Shown piece by piece: positions 21,213-31,334 of a DNA stretch of 64,000 nt (the first letter of the stretch is position 1; every line of letters begins with the position of its first letter). The translations under genes were made by a program, and so were the position numbers. The stretch comes from Aurantiochytrium sp. KH105. Its lineage: Eukaryota; Sar; Bigyra; Thraustochytrida; Thraustochytriidae. Below the pieces are notes generated by a model. The model was not told where the DNA came from. It saw nothing but the letters and a program-made list of their open reading frames with translations, and did no database searches. The DNA is taken from positions 1 through 64,000 of the forward strand of contig BGKB01000085.1 of assembly GCA_003116975.1 (NCBI GenBank). Reading direction: 5' to 3'.

Positions 21213-22754
21213 TCACACAGGCAGATCTTCGGGACTTGACACCAAGATTGCCGGAGAGCCCGGAATGTCCTTGTCTTGAAATCGTGATGAGAGGCGGCCG
21301 CGGGAAGACGAGAGCCCACTACGTGAGGAGATGCGCCTCTTCTCATCCTCCTCCTCCATCTCGTTTTCGTTTCCGTTTTCGTCATTATCCTCCTCCTCTT
21401 CCTCGAGACCGATTTGATCTTCCCAGGAATCCACGCTCCCACTCATCGGCTCCTCACTACGGACGCGCATGAGCGCCGCCAATGGGCCTTCGTGAACGCT
21501 GTAAGATGTCGAAGAGAGATGCTTGTCAAACGGGTCAAGATACTGCATGAGCGCGTAGCGGTGAGCCGAGCCAATGCCGTGACCATATGCCAAATTAAAG
21601 CCCGTGATCTCGTTGCACCGCACACTTGTGCGGCGGAACTCGCCGACACTGTTGCCTTCCTCGTCCTCCTCCATAAAAGCCACGGCAGGAACCTCTACAT
21701 CACCGCAGTCGCCGTGATTCGCGACGGCGAGCCACGTAGACTCGGGCAAAAGGGCAAGCTTGGCGACCTCCTCTTTTTGCAAATTGAGATTGCTCCAGTC
21801 AAAGCCAGCGGGGCCAGTCAAGGCGTCTGCAGAGTAAACGAGCATGAGAAATTGAAGTTCTCGCGAAGGCAAAACCTCTTGCCAGCAAGCACGCAACTTG
21901 AGCGTCGCGGGCTTCACGCTGAGACCCGTTTCCTCCATGAACTCGCGCGAAGCCCCGGCCTCGAGCGACTCACGGGCCTCAACATGACCGCCGGGGAAAA
22001 CCCACAAACCATTGTAGGTTCCACCCTTGTGTCGCGTCACGCGCTGGGTAATGATCAGGTGCGGTTCGCCCTCGTACATGACGCGCGGAATTACTACCGC
22101 CGCCACGCGAACCACGGGAGACACGATGCCGCACCGCATGAGCGGCTTCGTGTACGCGTGATGACAGCTCATGAGCGTGCGAATGAGCGTACCAATTTTA
22201 GTTTGACGGTAAGAGTACGAGCCAGCCGGGACAATTTGTAAGGATAGGTCATCGGTGTCATCTTCGAGAGCGTCGAGCCAGTCAAACGCCTGCACCGCCG
22301 AAATGGTCACATCAAAGGTGCTGGCGTCCTGGCGCACGACCAGAAGTGGGCGATTGATGGCAACTTCGGCGCGCCGGAACATGTCCAGGCCGTAGCGTGC
22401 CAACTCCTTTTCTCCACTTGGCCTTTTCACGTACACGACGGGCCGACGGTTCTCGAGAGGGCCGTCCATGAGGTCCAGCGGCAGCACCGGGTACGAGAGC
22501 TCGCGTTGCAGGGCATGCGAGTTTGGGGAGAGATGCGTGGCCCGCGAGCCGAGCTGCTCCGGCGTCGGGGGGGGTCTCGGTTGGACTTTGTCTAGGTGCG
22601 ATAAGATGGTTTGCGACCCGTTCTTCCTCGAATGCGACGGTGCCGTCGACGGCGTCAGCTCCAAGCCGCTCGGATCTTCGGCCGCGCCGGACGGCTGTCG
22701 TCGCCGCCCCGCGCTCGTGCTGGCCCTCGAGAGCCCGGTCGCCGTCGTTGCCAT
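21213..22754 (-). CDS. Nudix hydrolase domain protein
   Basis: Single-exon frame of 513 aa from ATG 22754. Residues about 190-330 form a Nudix fold. VRVAAVVIPRV and LIITQRV are followed by GGTYNGLWVFPGG and the Nudix box GHVEARESLEAGASREFMEETGL, which matches G-x5-E-x7-RE-U-x-EE-x-G-U exactly, so metal binding and pyrophosphohydrolase activity should be intact. Substrate cannot be told from sequence; nucleoside diphosphate derivatives are typical. The N-terminal 180 residues are not recognised. The C-terminus carries an acidic Glu/Asp/Asn tract (about residues 450-470) and a Ser/Arg-rich tail. The first 90 residues are low-complexity and may be a targeting or disordered region. Confidence 0.85.
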   Translation of the reverse strand: MATTATGLSRASTSAGRRRQPSGAAEDPSGLELTPSTAPSHSRKNGSQTILSHLDKVQPRPPPTPEQLGSRATHLSPNSHALQRELSYPVLPLDLMDGPLENRRPVVYVKRPSGEKELARYGLDMFRRAEVAINRPLLVVRQDASTFDVTISAVQAFDWLDALEDDTDDLSLQIVPAGSYSYRQTKIGTLIRTLMSCHHAYTKPLMRCGIVSPVVRVAAVVIPRVMYEGEPHLIITQRVTRHKGGTYNGLWVFPGGHVEARESLEAGASREFMEETGLSVKPATLKLRACWQEVLPSRELQFLMLVYSADALTGPAGFDWSNLNLQKEEVAKLALLPESTWLAVANHGDCGDVEVPAVAFMEEDEEGNSVGEFRRTSVRCNEITGFNLAYGHGIGSAHRYALMQYLDPFDKHLSSTSYSVHEGPLAALMRVRSEEPMSGSVDSWEDQIGLEEEEEDNDENGNENEMEEEDEKRRISSRSGLSSSRGRLSSRFQDKDIPGSPAILVSSPEDLPV

Positions 22755-23979
22755 CCTCGCGTTTCCTTTCTCCGCTCTTTTCTCTCTTCCCTTCCCTTGC
22801 GCGCGAGTCCGCCTCGCCTACTCGCAGTTTATCCTCTTTCCCCCTGTCGCCCTCCCCGTATGCTCGCGCTCTTGGCCGAGCTCGCGCTTGCGATCTCTGG
22901 TCAAGTTGCGGCTCTGTATTGCCTTTTGCACGTGCTGCGCGCTCGCGCTGGCCATGGTGGCTGGCACGTGCAAAGCAGGCTGCGCTTTTTTTTCTTTACG
23001 CTCTTCAAGTTCCCGGCCTCCGTATATACGCCACTTGCGTCCTGCGATAGCCCACTGTGCGCGCCGCGCCGCCACTGACTTATATACCTTCTCTTCCTAC
23101 TCTGCCACTACAACACAACGCCCCCCCCCGCGGGCTTCGTGCGTCATCGCACCGCCGGAGATGCGCCCCGCCCCTCTTCGCCGCCTCGCAGCACGCGCCG
23201 CGCCAGCCGCAGCCGCAGCCGGCCCCAGCCAGCAGCAGGCAGGCGGGCATGCCAAGTTGAACACAAGCCACGCTCGCTAACTTATCCAAGCCAAGCTGCT
23301 AAGCCGAGGTTGGGACGCGCTGCGCTGCGCTCGCAAACGCAAACGCGAACGCGAGCGCCGCACGCAACTGCGCGCTGGCCGGTTCGTCCTCGGCCCTCGG
23401 CGCCCGTGTCGACGCGCCGGCCGTTCTCGCCGCGCAGCGAGGCGCTCGCCGCGCCGCGCAGCGAGGGGTCGCAGAGCGCAGCCTTGAGAAACGAGGAGTG
23501 TGCACCTTGTAATGGGAAGCCCGAGTCGCGGACGCCAAGGCCTGAAAAGCTGTATGAGCCTTTGCAAGATTTCCGTCGCGCAAGGGGGGCTCGTGTGCAG
23601 GCTGCCGGCCAGCGAATCGACTCGAGAATGCGGCCGCCTTGATGGCATTGGATGGGGGATGGGATGCTTGGAGTCGAATATCGGTCGGCGAACGCACGCG
23701 AGAGGGGGGGGGGGGGGATTGTGTAATTTGCAAATTGGGACACAGAGAAAGGAATGACGCTGGATTCGAGTCCATCGACGCGTCTCGCTCACGCCTCCTT
23801 GCCACCCTTTTCAGCTCGCGTTTCTCCCCCTTTCTGGATCTAGGGGTCAAGTGGAAAAGTGATCAAAGGGGGAAAAGAAAAGGGAAGGGGGGAGGGCTGG
23901 TGGCTAGAAAAAAGTTGCATCCGCCGCCTCTTTGTCCCCTTTGTTAGTTTCTTTGCCATCGCTTCGACTGAACTCGAAG
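22755..23979. other. Intergenic DNA upstream of the Nudix gene
   Basis: GC-rich promoter-side DNA with homopolymer C and G runs (near 23115 and 23705). The frames here are Arg/Ala/Pro-biased on both strands and none has a recognisable domain. Confidence 0.35.
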
Positions 23980-24358
23980 CTAGAATGGCAGGACAACTCG
24001 ACGCGCGGACTTGAGCCACAGCAGAGACGAAAATCGATCTCCCCCTCCCCCCTTTTCGAATAAAGTGGAGAACGGTAGAATGACTCGACGCGCGGAGTTG
24101 GACCATAGCAGGGACGAAAATCGATCTCCCTCTTCCCCCCTTTTCGAATAAAGTGGAGAACGGTAGAATAACTTGACGCGCGGAGTTGAGCCATAGAAGA
24201 GACGAAAATCGATCTCCCCCTTCCCCCCTTTTCGAATAAAGTGGAGAACGGTAGAATAACTTGACGCGCGGAGTTGAGCTACAGCAGAGACGAAAATCTT
24301 CAAGCGATCTCCCCCCCCCCCCCAACTTCGTCTAATAAATTGGAGGACGGGTGAGAAA
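23980..24358. repeat. 88-bp tandem array, about four copies
   Basis: The word TTTTCGAATAAAGTGGAGAA recurs at about 24053, 24141 and 24229, an 88-base period. Each unit also has CGACGCGCGGA, a GAGACGAAAATCGATCTCC segment and a C-rich run. The first and last copies are partial or diverged; the last has CTTCAAG inserted before the C-run. The array lies between the start of the Nudix gene and the 3' end of the first antiporter gene. Each unit carries AATAAA on the plus strand. Confidence 0.85.
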
Positions 24359-24797
24359 CTTTGATCGAGATCTTTGAGATAATTCAAATCTTTTCATCAT
24401 TGTGGCCACCAAAAATCCAGCCAGACCAGCGCAAAAGCTCACTTTCCTTTTTCGAAAACGAACGAGCGAGATTGCGCTGGATCTCGCGTGTGCAGCATTA
24501 GAAAAACAGAGAGATTCGCTCTCTCGCCCCCAAGTGCACCGGTTCGGGAAAAAGCTTCATGTCCCATGCTCCCGGCCAAGTTGACAACACACAAAAAACA
24601 GGGGGAGGGGGGAGTGCTTGTGACAGAAACGCGACCAGTCCCTTTGCAATCTCCGGGAGAAAGATCATGCTTGTTCACCTTTTCTTTTCTTTTTATCCTG
24701 CACGTCTTACCTCATTTCAAGTTCAGAACAACCTTAGACGAAAAGAACGAAAATTGATCATTACACGCAAGCGATACAGTGACAAACGTCTCATGTT
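24359..24797. other. 3' flank of the first antiporter gene
   Basis: AT-richer DNA with no supported gene. It probably holds the 3' untranslated region of the minus-strand antiporter gene. Confidence 0.4.
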
Positions 24798-27317
24798 TTA
24801 CACAGAAGCAATGGCCTTGTTGCCGTCATTGTTGCTGTTACTGCTCGCAGATGCGTCAGCGTCAGCGTCTTCGACCTCGTCGTTGCCCTCGTAGAGATGT
24901 GCGTCAGACCCGGCCGAAGTGGACTGGTCCTCCGAGGCGGCGCGACGAGTCGCTTCCTTGAGCTCGCGAAGTTTGGCATCCTTTGTGATGAGCAGGTAAA
25001 GTTCGAGAAAAGGATCAAGACGACCGCTCGCGCCACGCGTGGGGGCGCTCATAATAAAGCACAGGACAATGGTGACGACAATTCCGACACCCATCGCAGC
25101 ACCCGTCGAGTACGAACCCACACCCACGGGGATAGTGCCGACAATGATGCTAACGACGCCCACAGTGAGCGCGTACGGGGCCTGGGTACGCACATGGCGC
25201 TGGAGGTCGCAACGGCTGGCCAAACAGCTGAGCACGGTCGTGTCGCTAATGGGCGAGCAGTGATCACCAAGCACCGAACCGGCCAGAACAGCAGCAATTG
25301 TGCCGTAAAAGATGTTGAGGTCGCCGTCGCTGGCAATCCAAGCAGGCTGCGTCACGAGCGGAAAGACAATGGTCATGACGGACCAGCTCGAGCCCGTGGC
25401 AATAGCCATAAATGCCGAGATAATAAAGGTAATAGTGGGAAGGTAATCCACGTTGAGGCCGCTGGTGATGGCCCGCGAAAACAGACGATCGCACCCGACG
25501 GTCGTCATGATTGATCCCATGGTCCACGCGAGGACGAGGACAATTACGGCCGGAAAGAGCGTGGTAAGTCCCATCAAAAAGTACTCAAAGCTCTCCACCG
25601 GCGACAGGAGCGGGCGTGCAATGTCGTCATTCATCGTTGCGTCACCGTCAGCCGATTCGGCACCGTTGCTGCTGGCAGCGCCGCGAGTGTCCTCCTCCGA
25701 GAGGGTCTTGCCGGCAGCGACCTTGTCGTCGACAGCCTGTTCGGTCGCCTCGGGGCCCTTGGACGAAGACGAGGAGGAGGAGGTCGTCGTCTCCTTTTTA
25801 GACTTGCACGGGCGCACGAGCTCCCACAGGCCACGGGGCGTCGGGATTGCCAGGTGGCCATTCTTGACGAACTGCAACATGTACAAGACCATGGCACACA
25901 CTGCGGCTCCCACCGTACCAATGAGGAGCGCCGAATACGAGTCCGAGTTCTGAATCACAGTGAGGAAATCAGCGTCCGCATCCGAGGCGCTGCGGCCCGT
26001 GGTGACCAATACCCAAAACACGAGGAGGACCAGAACAGCAATGGGCAAGAGCATGTTGTATGCGTAGCGGGGGACACCCTTCTTCGGCTGGATATCATTT
26101 GTGAGGCCGGCGGCGCCGTCAAAGGCGCCTTCGCCGCCATCGGTGCGACCCGAAATGAAGACTTTGCGCTCCGCGACGAGCATGGGGCCAAAGTCGCGCT
26201 GCATGAGCGCCAGACTGAGCTGAAAGACAATGAGGTAGATCGGATAGTACCGGTATGCAATGGTCTCGAGAAAGATGGCATAGGCACTGGAGGGGAGGCC
26301 TTCGGGGCTCGTACCACCGTTGCTCTCTGTGATCCGGTCCAGCTCCGTCTGGATCAGTGAGACCTCAAAGCCAACCCAGCTGGAGATGGGCGAGATGCTG
26401 GCAATCGGGGCGCTGGTGGCGTCAGTAATCCATGCCGTCTTCTCGCGGCTGACAAAGTTGTCGAGAATAGGGCGCATTGTGTTGCCGATCACGAGCGTGT
26501 TGGTGTAGTCGTCAAAGAAAATGAGGATGCCACTGGCCATGGCGATGACCTGCGCCCAGCGCGCATTGCGTGCGAACTTGACAATGGTGGCGGAGAGACC
26601 GTCCATGCCGCCAGTGCGCTGCATCATGGCCACAAGGCCCGAGAGGAAGAGCGAAAAGAGAATAACAAACTGGTGGCTGCTGTCTGCGACGGCCTCGAGC
26701 AGGTAGGTTTGAAAGGTGTCGATAAAGCCTTGGCGCAACTCTCCGGCCACCATGCAGGCGCCCACAAAGATGCCCAGGACGAGGGCGATCTCCACCTTTT
26801 GCAGAGTGACGGCGACAAAGAGCACAACGATGAGCGGGACGATCGACGCGCCGGCGTTAATGGCCTGGGCCGAGGCGTCGCCGCTGGTGGTCACGTCTGC
26901 GTCGGCAAAGGTGCTGTCCAGCGAGAGGTCGGCGCTCACGGTAACGAGTCCCGTGTGATCCACAGTGACGTCACCCATGTCGATACTGTCGGGGAGGATC
27001 CGCGATTCGTTGAGTGCCTCGGAGCCCGTACTGTACTCTTGTCCGTCCACAAAGAGGCGCCAGTAGAGCGCGTCGCCCTGGGCATACTCTGCGTCGAGTT
27101 CGCTCCATTCGAGCGCGGCCGTGACGGCAAAGGCCTCGTCTCTGAAGAGCGTCGTGTACTCGATTTCCACCGAGGCGCTGGGCGCGTACAGGATGGGCTC
27201 GGCCCGCGCGGCGGTGGCCAGCATCAGCGTCATGGCCGCGGTGGCCAGCATCGCCGACACCATCATCATCTTCTTGCTGCTGTTGCTCGCAGTCTTCCTC
27301 GCCGCAGCTGTTCGCAT
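24798..27317 (-). CDS. NhaC-type Na+/H+ antiporter with signal peptide (copy 1)
   Basis: I start it at ATG 27317 (839 aa); the frame is open to 27536, but that part begins at a TTG and is low-complexity. Residues 1-39 form a signal peptide (MMMVSAMLATAAMTLMLATAARA). An extracytoplasmic domain of about 150 residues follows (YAPSASVEIEYTTLFRDEAF..., LYWRLFVDGQEY). About a dozen membrane helices come after it, with NhaC-family motifs: FFDDYTNTLVIGNTMRP, ASISPISSWVGFE, GSSWSVMTIVFPLVTQPAW and GDHCSPISDTTVLS. A cytoplasmic Ser/Lys-rich loop lies around residue 540-600. The family exchanges Na+ for H+ across membranes. A close paralogue lies 4 kb upstream on the same strand, so the pair arose by tandem duplication. 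Confidence 0.85.
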   Translation of the reverse strand: MRTAAARKTASNSSKKMMMVSAMLATAAMTLMLATAARAEPILYAPSASVEIEYTTLFRDEAFAVTAALEWSELDAEYAQGDALYWRLFVDGQEYSTGSEALNESRILPDSIDMGDVTVDHTGLVTVSADLSLDSTFADADVTTSGDASAQAINAGASIVPLIVVLFVAVTLQKVEIALVLGIFVGACMVAGELRQGFIDTFQTYLLEAVADSSHQFVILFSLFLSGLVAMMQRTGGMDGLSATIVKFARNARWAQVIAMASGILIFFDDYTNTLVIGNTMRPILDNFVSREKTAWITDATSAPIASISPISSWVGFEVSLIQTELDRITESNGGTSPEGLPSSAYAIFLETIAYRYYPIYLIVFQLSLALMQRDFGPMLVAERKVFISGRTDGGEGAFDGAAGLTNDIQPKKGVPRYAYNMLLPIAVLVLLVFWVLVTTGRSASDADADFLTVIQNSDSYSALLIGTVGAAVCAMVLYMLQFVKNGHLAIPTPRGLWELVRPCKSKKETTTSSSSSSSKGPEATEQAVDDKVAAGKTLSEEDTRGAASSNGAESADGDATMNDDIARPLLSPVESFEYFLMGLTTLFPAVIVLVLAWTMGSIMTTVGCDRLFSRAITSGLNVDYLPTITFIISAFMAIATGSSWSVMTIVFPLVTQPAWIASDGDLNIFYGTIAAVLAGSVLGDHCSPISDTTVLSCLASRCDLQRHVRTQAPYALTVGVVSIIVGTIPVGVGSYSTGAAMGVGIVVTIVLCFIMSAPTRGASGRLDPFLELYLLITKDAKLRELKEATRRAASEDQSTSAGSDAHLYEGNDEVEDADADASASSNSNNDGNKAIASV

Positions 27318-29678
27318 TCCAGTTCTGCTGGTCTCGATGGTCGCTGGCCGGGCTTGTCTGCTGCGCGTCGCTCCTTCCTTTCTTCCTTTCTTCCTTCCTG
27401 TTTCCCCTGTCTTCCTCTCTGCGTTCTCTCTCTCACTCTCTCCCTCTCTGTCTCTGCGGCAGTGCGGAAAAAGTAGCCAGAGAGCGTGCGTGCGTGCGTG
27501 CGTGCGTGCGGTGCGATGAGAGGGAGCGTGCGGCAACTTGCTTTGCTTTGCTTCTGCTTTTGCTTTTGCTTTTGCTTGGCGCCGGCCGACGAACAGATGG
27601 ATGGATGGATGGATGAATCAATGCTCGTCTGTCCTGTTTGGTCTGTCTCCTCGTCTGTCGAATAAAAGTTAGCCCTGGCTGTTCGCGTGGCGCGCTCGTT
27701 CGTCCGCGTCTGCAGCTGGCTGTTGCACTGCGTGCGTCGGCTCGGCCAACCTACAGCTATAATAAATGCAAGATCAAAGCAATGGCGCCGTGACGCTCTC
27801 CGTTGCTCCGCGATGCCTTTGCTCCGCTCCGCTCCGTGTCTGTCCCTCGCGCTAGGCTGGCGCTGGCTGCCGCAGTCGGTTCCGCTCGCCCGGCAGTGGT
27901 GGCTTGGCAGCTGGGCCCGACCGGTTGCGAGGCCTGGACGCGGCGCTCCGCCTCAAAAGTGGGCTCCGGCGTTGCCCTGCGCGTGCGTGCGTCCGGGCGT
28001 GCGAGCGTGCGAGCGTGCGCGCAAGCGGTGCGAGCAACAGCGCGCGACAGAGCGAGCAAGCGGGCGCGCGGGGTTCGAGCCGCGGCGTTGCAGGTTTTGG
28101 TTTTGGTTTTGGATTCGAATTTGAATTTGAATTTGAATTGGTATTGGAATTCTGCCATCCAGCTCTTCGCGCTCCTGCTCCTCAGCGGCCACTGCAAGAT
28201 CGATTGCCTCGCCTCGGCGGCCGCGCCGCGACGCCAGGGCCGCGTCGGTCAGCGGAGGCACGCGGCGGGCAGGCGCGCGGCCGGGCGGGCGGCCATGACC
28301 AGTCGCAGCGGCCACCCGCACGGTAGCGGGTCGGTCGCTTCCGCGCCCCGCCTCCTTTCCCGACCGAGAGAAAGGAAGACGAACGAACTCGCCTCGCGGC
28401 GGTGGCCTTGCTCAGTGGCCCCAAGACTCTGAACGCGTGCGAGCGATACGGCGAAGCGGCCACTGGCTGGTGGCTGTGGCTGGCATCTGCCTGACTGGCT
28501 CGCGCCGGGGAGGGCGCGCCCCGCCATGGCTCGGAAGGGAACTCGCCGCTCCGCCGCGACGGCCAGATTATGAACGAATTTCAAAAACCCGTCCCGCCGA
28601 GTCTCTGCCTGCCTGCCTGCCGCGGCTGCCATTACAGCCACCGCGTCCCTTCGACCGTTCGTCTCCGTGCCGCGCGGGTCAGGAAGCAAGCAACCAAGCA
28701 AGCCCTCCGCAAATTGACCGTGAGACGGAGAGGCGCGAACGCGCGGCAGGCGACGCCCGCAGGCCGGATGCGAGCGGCCGGTCGCTCCGAACGGGCCCGC
28801 GCGAGCCACCCGTGGCGCCTCCTCGCAGCCCTCCAGTTCCTCTCCGCCCTGCTTCGGCGCGGCGCGTGGCAGCGCAGCGCAGCTGCCAGTCGCGCCTTCG
28901 GTCATGTCATGGCATGCTCTCTGTCACTCGCATCAGTCCCATGCTCTCTCCACATGTCCTCCGCACGAGATCGTCTTCTCTTGCTCGCTCTCGCACCGCG
29001 GCCTGCGACGGCTTGGCCTGTCTGGCTTGGCTTGGCTTGGCTTGGCTTGGCCTGGCTTGACTTGGTTTGGCTTGGCTCGACCTTTGGCTTGGCTCGACCT
29101 TTGGCTTGGCTCGACCTGGCCGGCCTTGCCTGCCTTGGCTGCGTGCGTGCGCCTGCGTGCCGAGGACGCGAGCTGACTAGGCCGGGCTGACGAGGCGGGT
29201 CCGAACAGCGGGCCAGGGGACTCAAGGCGGGACCAGGCTTCCGGAAGCCCGCTGGCCACCACCACCCAGTGGCAGTGGCCGCGGTGGCTCTCTCGCTCTC
29301 ATCCTCTTACTTGCCAGTTGGCGCTGCGCCTCTCTCTCGCTCTCTCTCTCTCTCGTTTCCTCTTGCGGCCTCGCTGGCGCTGCTTCCCTCCGCACCGCGC
29401 GATCGCTGCACCAGGAGAGGGGAAGGAAGGTCGGCACAGCGCGGCGGCTCCTGGCGGCGGAACAAGATGCTTGAAACGCGCAGCTACCTCGCCTCGTCTT
29501 GCCTCGTCTTGCCTCGGTAAACTTCGGAACGCGAGAGAGAGCTAGGAAGCGAGCAGCGCACCCAAGGCCGCTGCTGCTGCAAACGAAACTCGTGGATGCC
29601 GTCTTTCCTTGTTGGCGGCAGCGGCGCGGGCAAAACGGCATGGGACTGACCCACTCTTCCTGTCTCTGCCTCCTCTTG

Positions 29679-29709
<31 letters not shown>

Positions 29710-31334
29710 GTCTTTAAGCGTGAGGGGTCAGTGTGTTTTCGTCCCCCGAGTCCCAACTGCAGTGGAAACATGGCTGCTGCTGCTGCAGCTGCAGCTGCAG
29801 CTGCTATGACCACACGCTGCCACGACAGGACCTGCATCACCTGCAGCTGCACCTGCGCACGCCCGGGAGAGAGAGAGAGGGAGGCCAGGCGCAGACAGAG
29901 ACGCGATGGGAGCAGTGGAGACGCGGCGGCGACCGTAGCCGGGGCAGGACAGCCAGCCATCTTCGAGGTTTTCAGTAGTCGCCGTCTCGCGTTGGCGTGG
30001 TGCGATTAGCAGACGTAGGCGAGACAATTGGCCGACAGACAGGCCTCGGCTGCGGGTTATTTAGCGTGGTTGGCCGGGAGCGTGTAGTGGTGCCGCTTCC
30101 TCAAGAGTCGGGACGCTTCCTGTCATCATGGCAGATCAAATAGCAACTACGAGGCAACTTTTTGGGCAGGCCTCTGCATTGGCTGGATGCTGATAGCTGC
30201 CGCTGCCTGCACAAAAATCGCATCGCCTCGCCACCATGAACCATGTCCACCATGACTTCAGACGCGCGAGTTGCCACCGAACTGCCACTTATCGATCGAT
30301 GGCGACCAAAAATAATAAAAAAATCGCTCTTCCAACTCATAAGGCGCGGCAGGGAGCCACCCTACGTTGTTGGCCAGCACTGATCCTCTTCGCTTTTGTG
30401 TAGCTACCATGGAAAGCCGGGGCCATGATTGAAAGCCGCTAGCATCATCACCAAACATGCAGTGTTGAACACGTCACACAAAAGAGGCATTCATTGTTTC
30501 TCCTTTCGTTCTTTCATTCTGGTCATCAGCCATGCACTCGAGTGCATGGCGAGTCGTCATCGCGGGAAGAAACAGACAAACAAATAAGACAGTGGTCGCT
30601 GGAGTGCGACCGAGCTAATCTGAACTGAACTGGATTACATTGATGTAATCGACGATGCTCGTCACGATGAGCTACCCATCACCTTGACACCAGGTGGTAA
30701 ACTGCTATAGCATCCACGCTCAAGCAGATCCAAAGTGCACACCCAGTGTGGACACCAAGTGTGCACACCATGGAAAAGCCGCACTAATTCCACGTGCGAT
30801 CCAAGATCGCACCCACTGCAATGATGCCGCCTTAACGAGGCCCGCGTATCATTCCGTCAGTGAGGCAATGCCGTCCTTGACGAAGGCCCAGCGCATTGCT
30901 GGATAATGTCGCCTTNTGATGCAAAATTTTCCTGCTTCTTCTGTCGCGGTTCAAGCAGCTATTATTTTGGGGATTGGTATGAGGAATGCCTTTTGCTATG
31001 CGAGCCTTGCCTGCCTCAAGGCCCTCCTCCTTTCTCTTTGCGGGACACGAACCCACCTCGCTTTGCGCCAAAGTGACCAAGCTCGAATAAAACTTCGTCC
31101 GGAGCGGGGTGGGTCCCGGTCGATCCTCTCTGCGCGGCAGATGAATGAGACCCACAGAAGCCGGCTGGGGCCTTCCTTGCAAGACACGAGACGAAAGCAA
31201 GTCGAGATGGGTTCGGTCGCCAAGAGCGTCTTGTTTTCTTTTGTCAATCACAAAAAAAGAGTAAACATGAATTAGATGGATGGATGAACGAAAGGGTGAG
31301 GGGGGAAGGGAACATGAAAGGAATGCAGACAAAC
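27318..31334. other. Long GC-rich spacer between the two antiporter genes
   Basis: No gene is supported in 4 kb. Simple repeats are frequent: GTGC runs near 27486-27508, TGCTTT runs near 27553-27575, ATGG runs near 27597-27612, AATTTG runs near 28115-28138, GGCTT runs near 29025-29110, CT runs near 29680-29710 and CAGCTG runs near 29780-29800. Base 30916 is an undetermined N. Around 30725-30775 the words CACACCCAGTGTGGACACC and GTGTGCACACC form short inverted arms. Confidence 0.4.
30529..30550. repeat. Perfect 22-bp palindrome
   Basis: The half-site GCCATGCACTC at 30529-30539 is followed at once by its exact complement, with no spacer, centred on CTCGAG. It is flanked by ordinary AT-richer DNA about 3 kb upstream of copy 1. 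Confidence 0.85.

Noticed and set aside
28055-28080. GGGTTCGAGCC resembling a tRNA T-loop
   Set aside because: No matching acceptor, D or anticodon arms could be placed around it.
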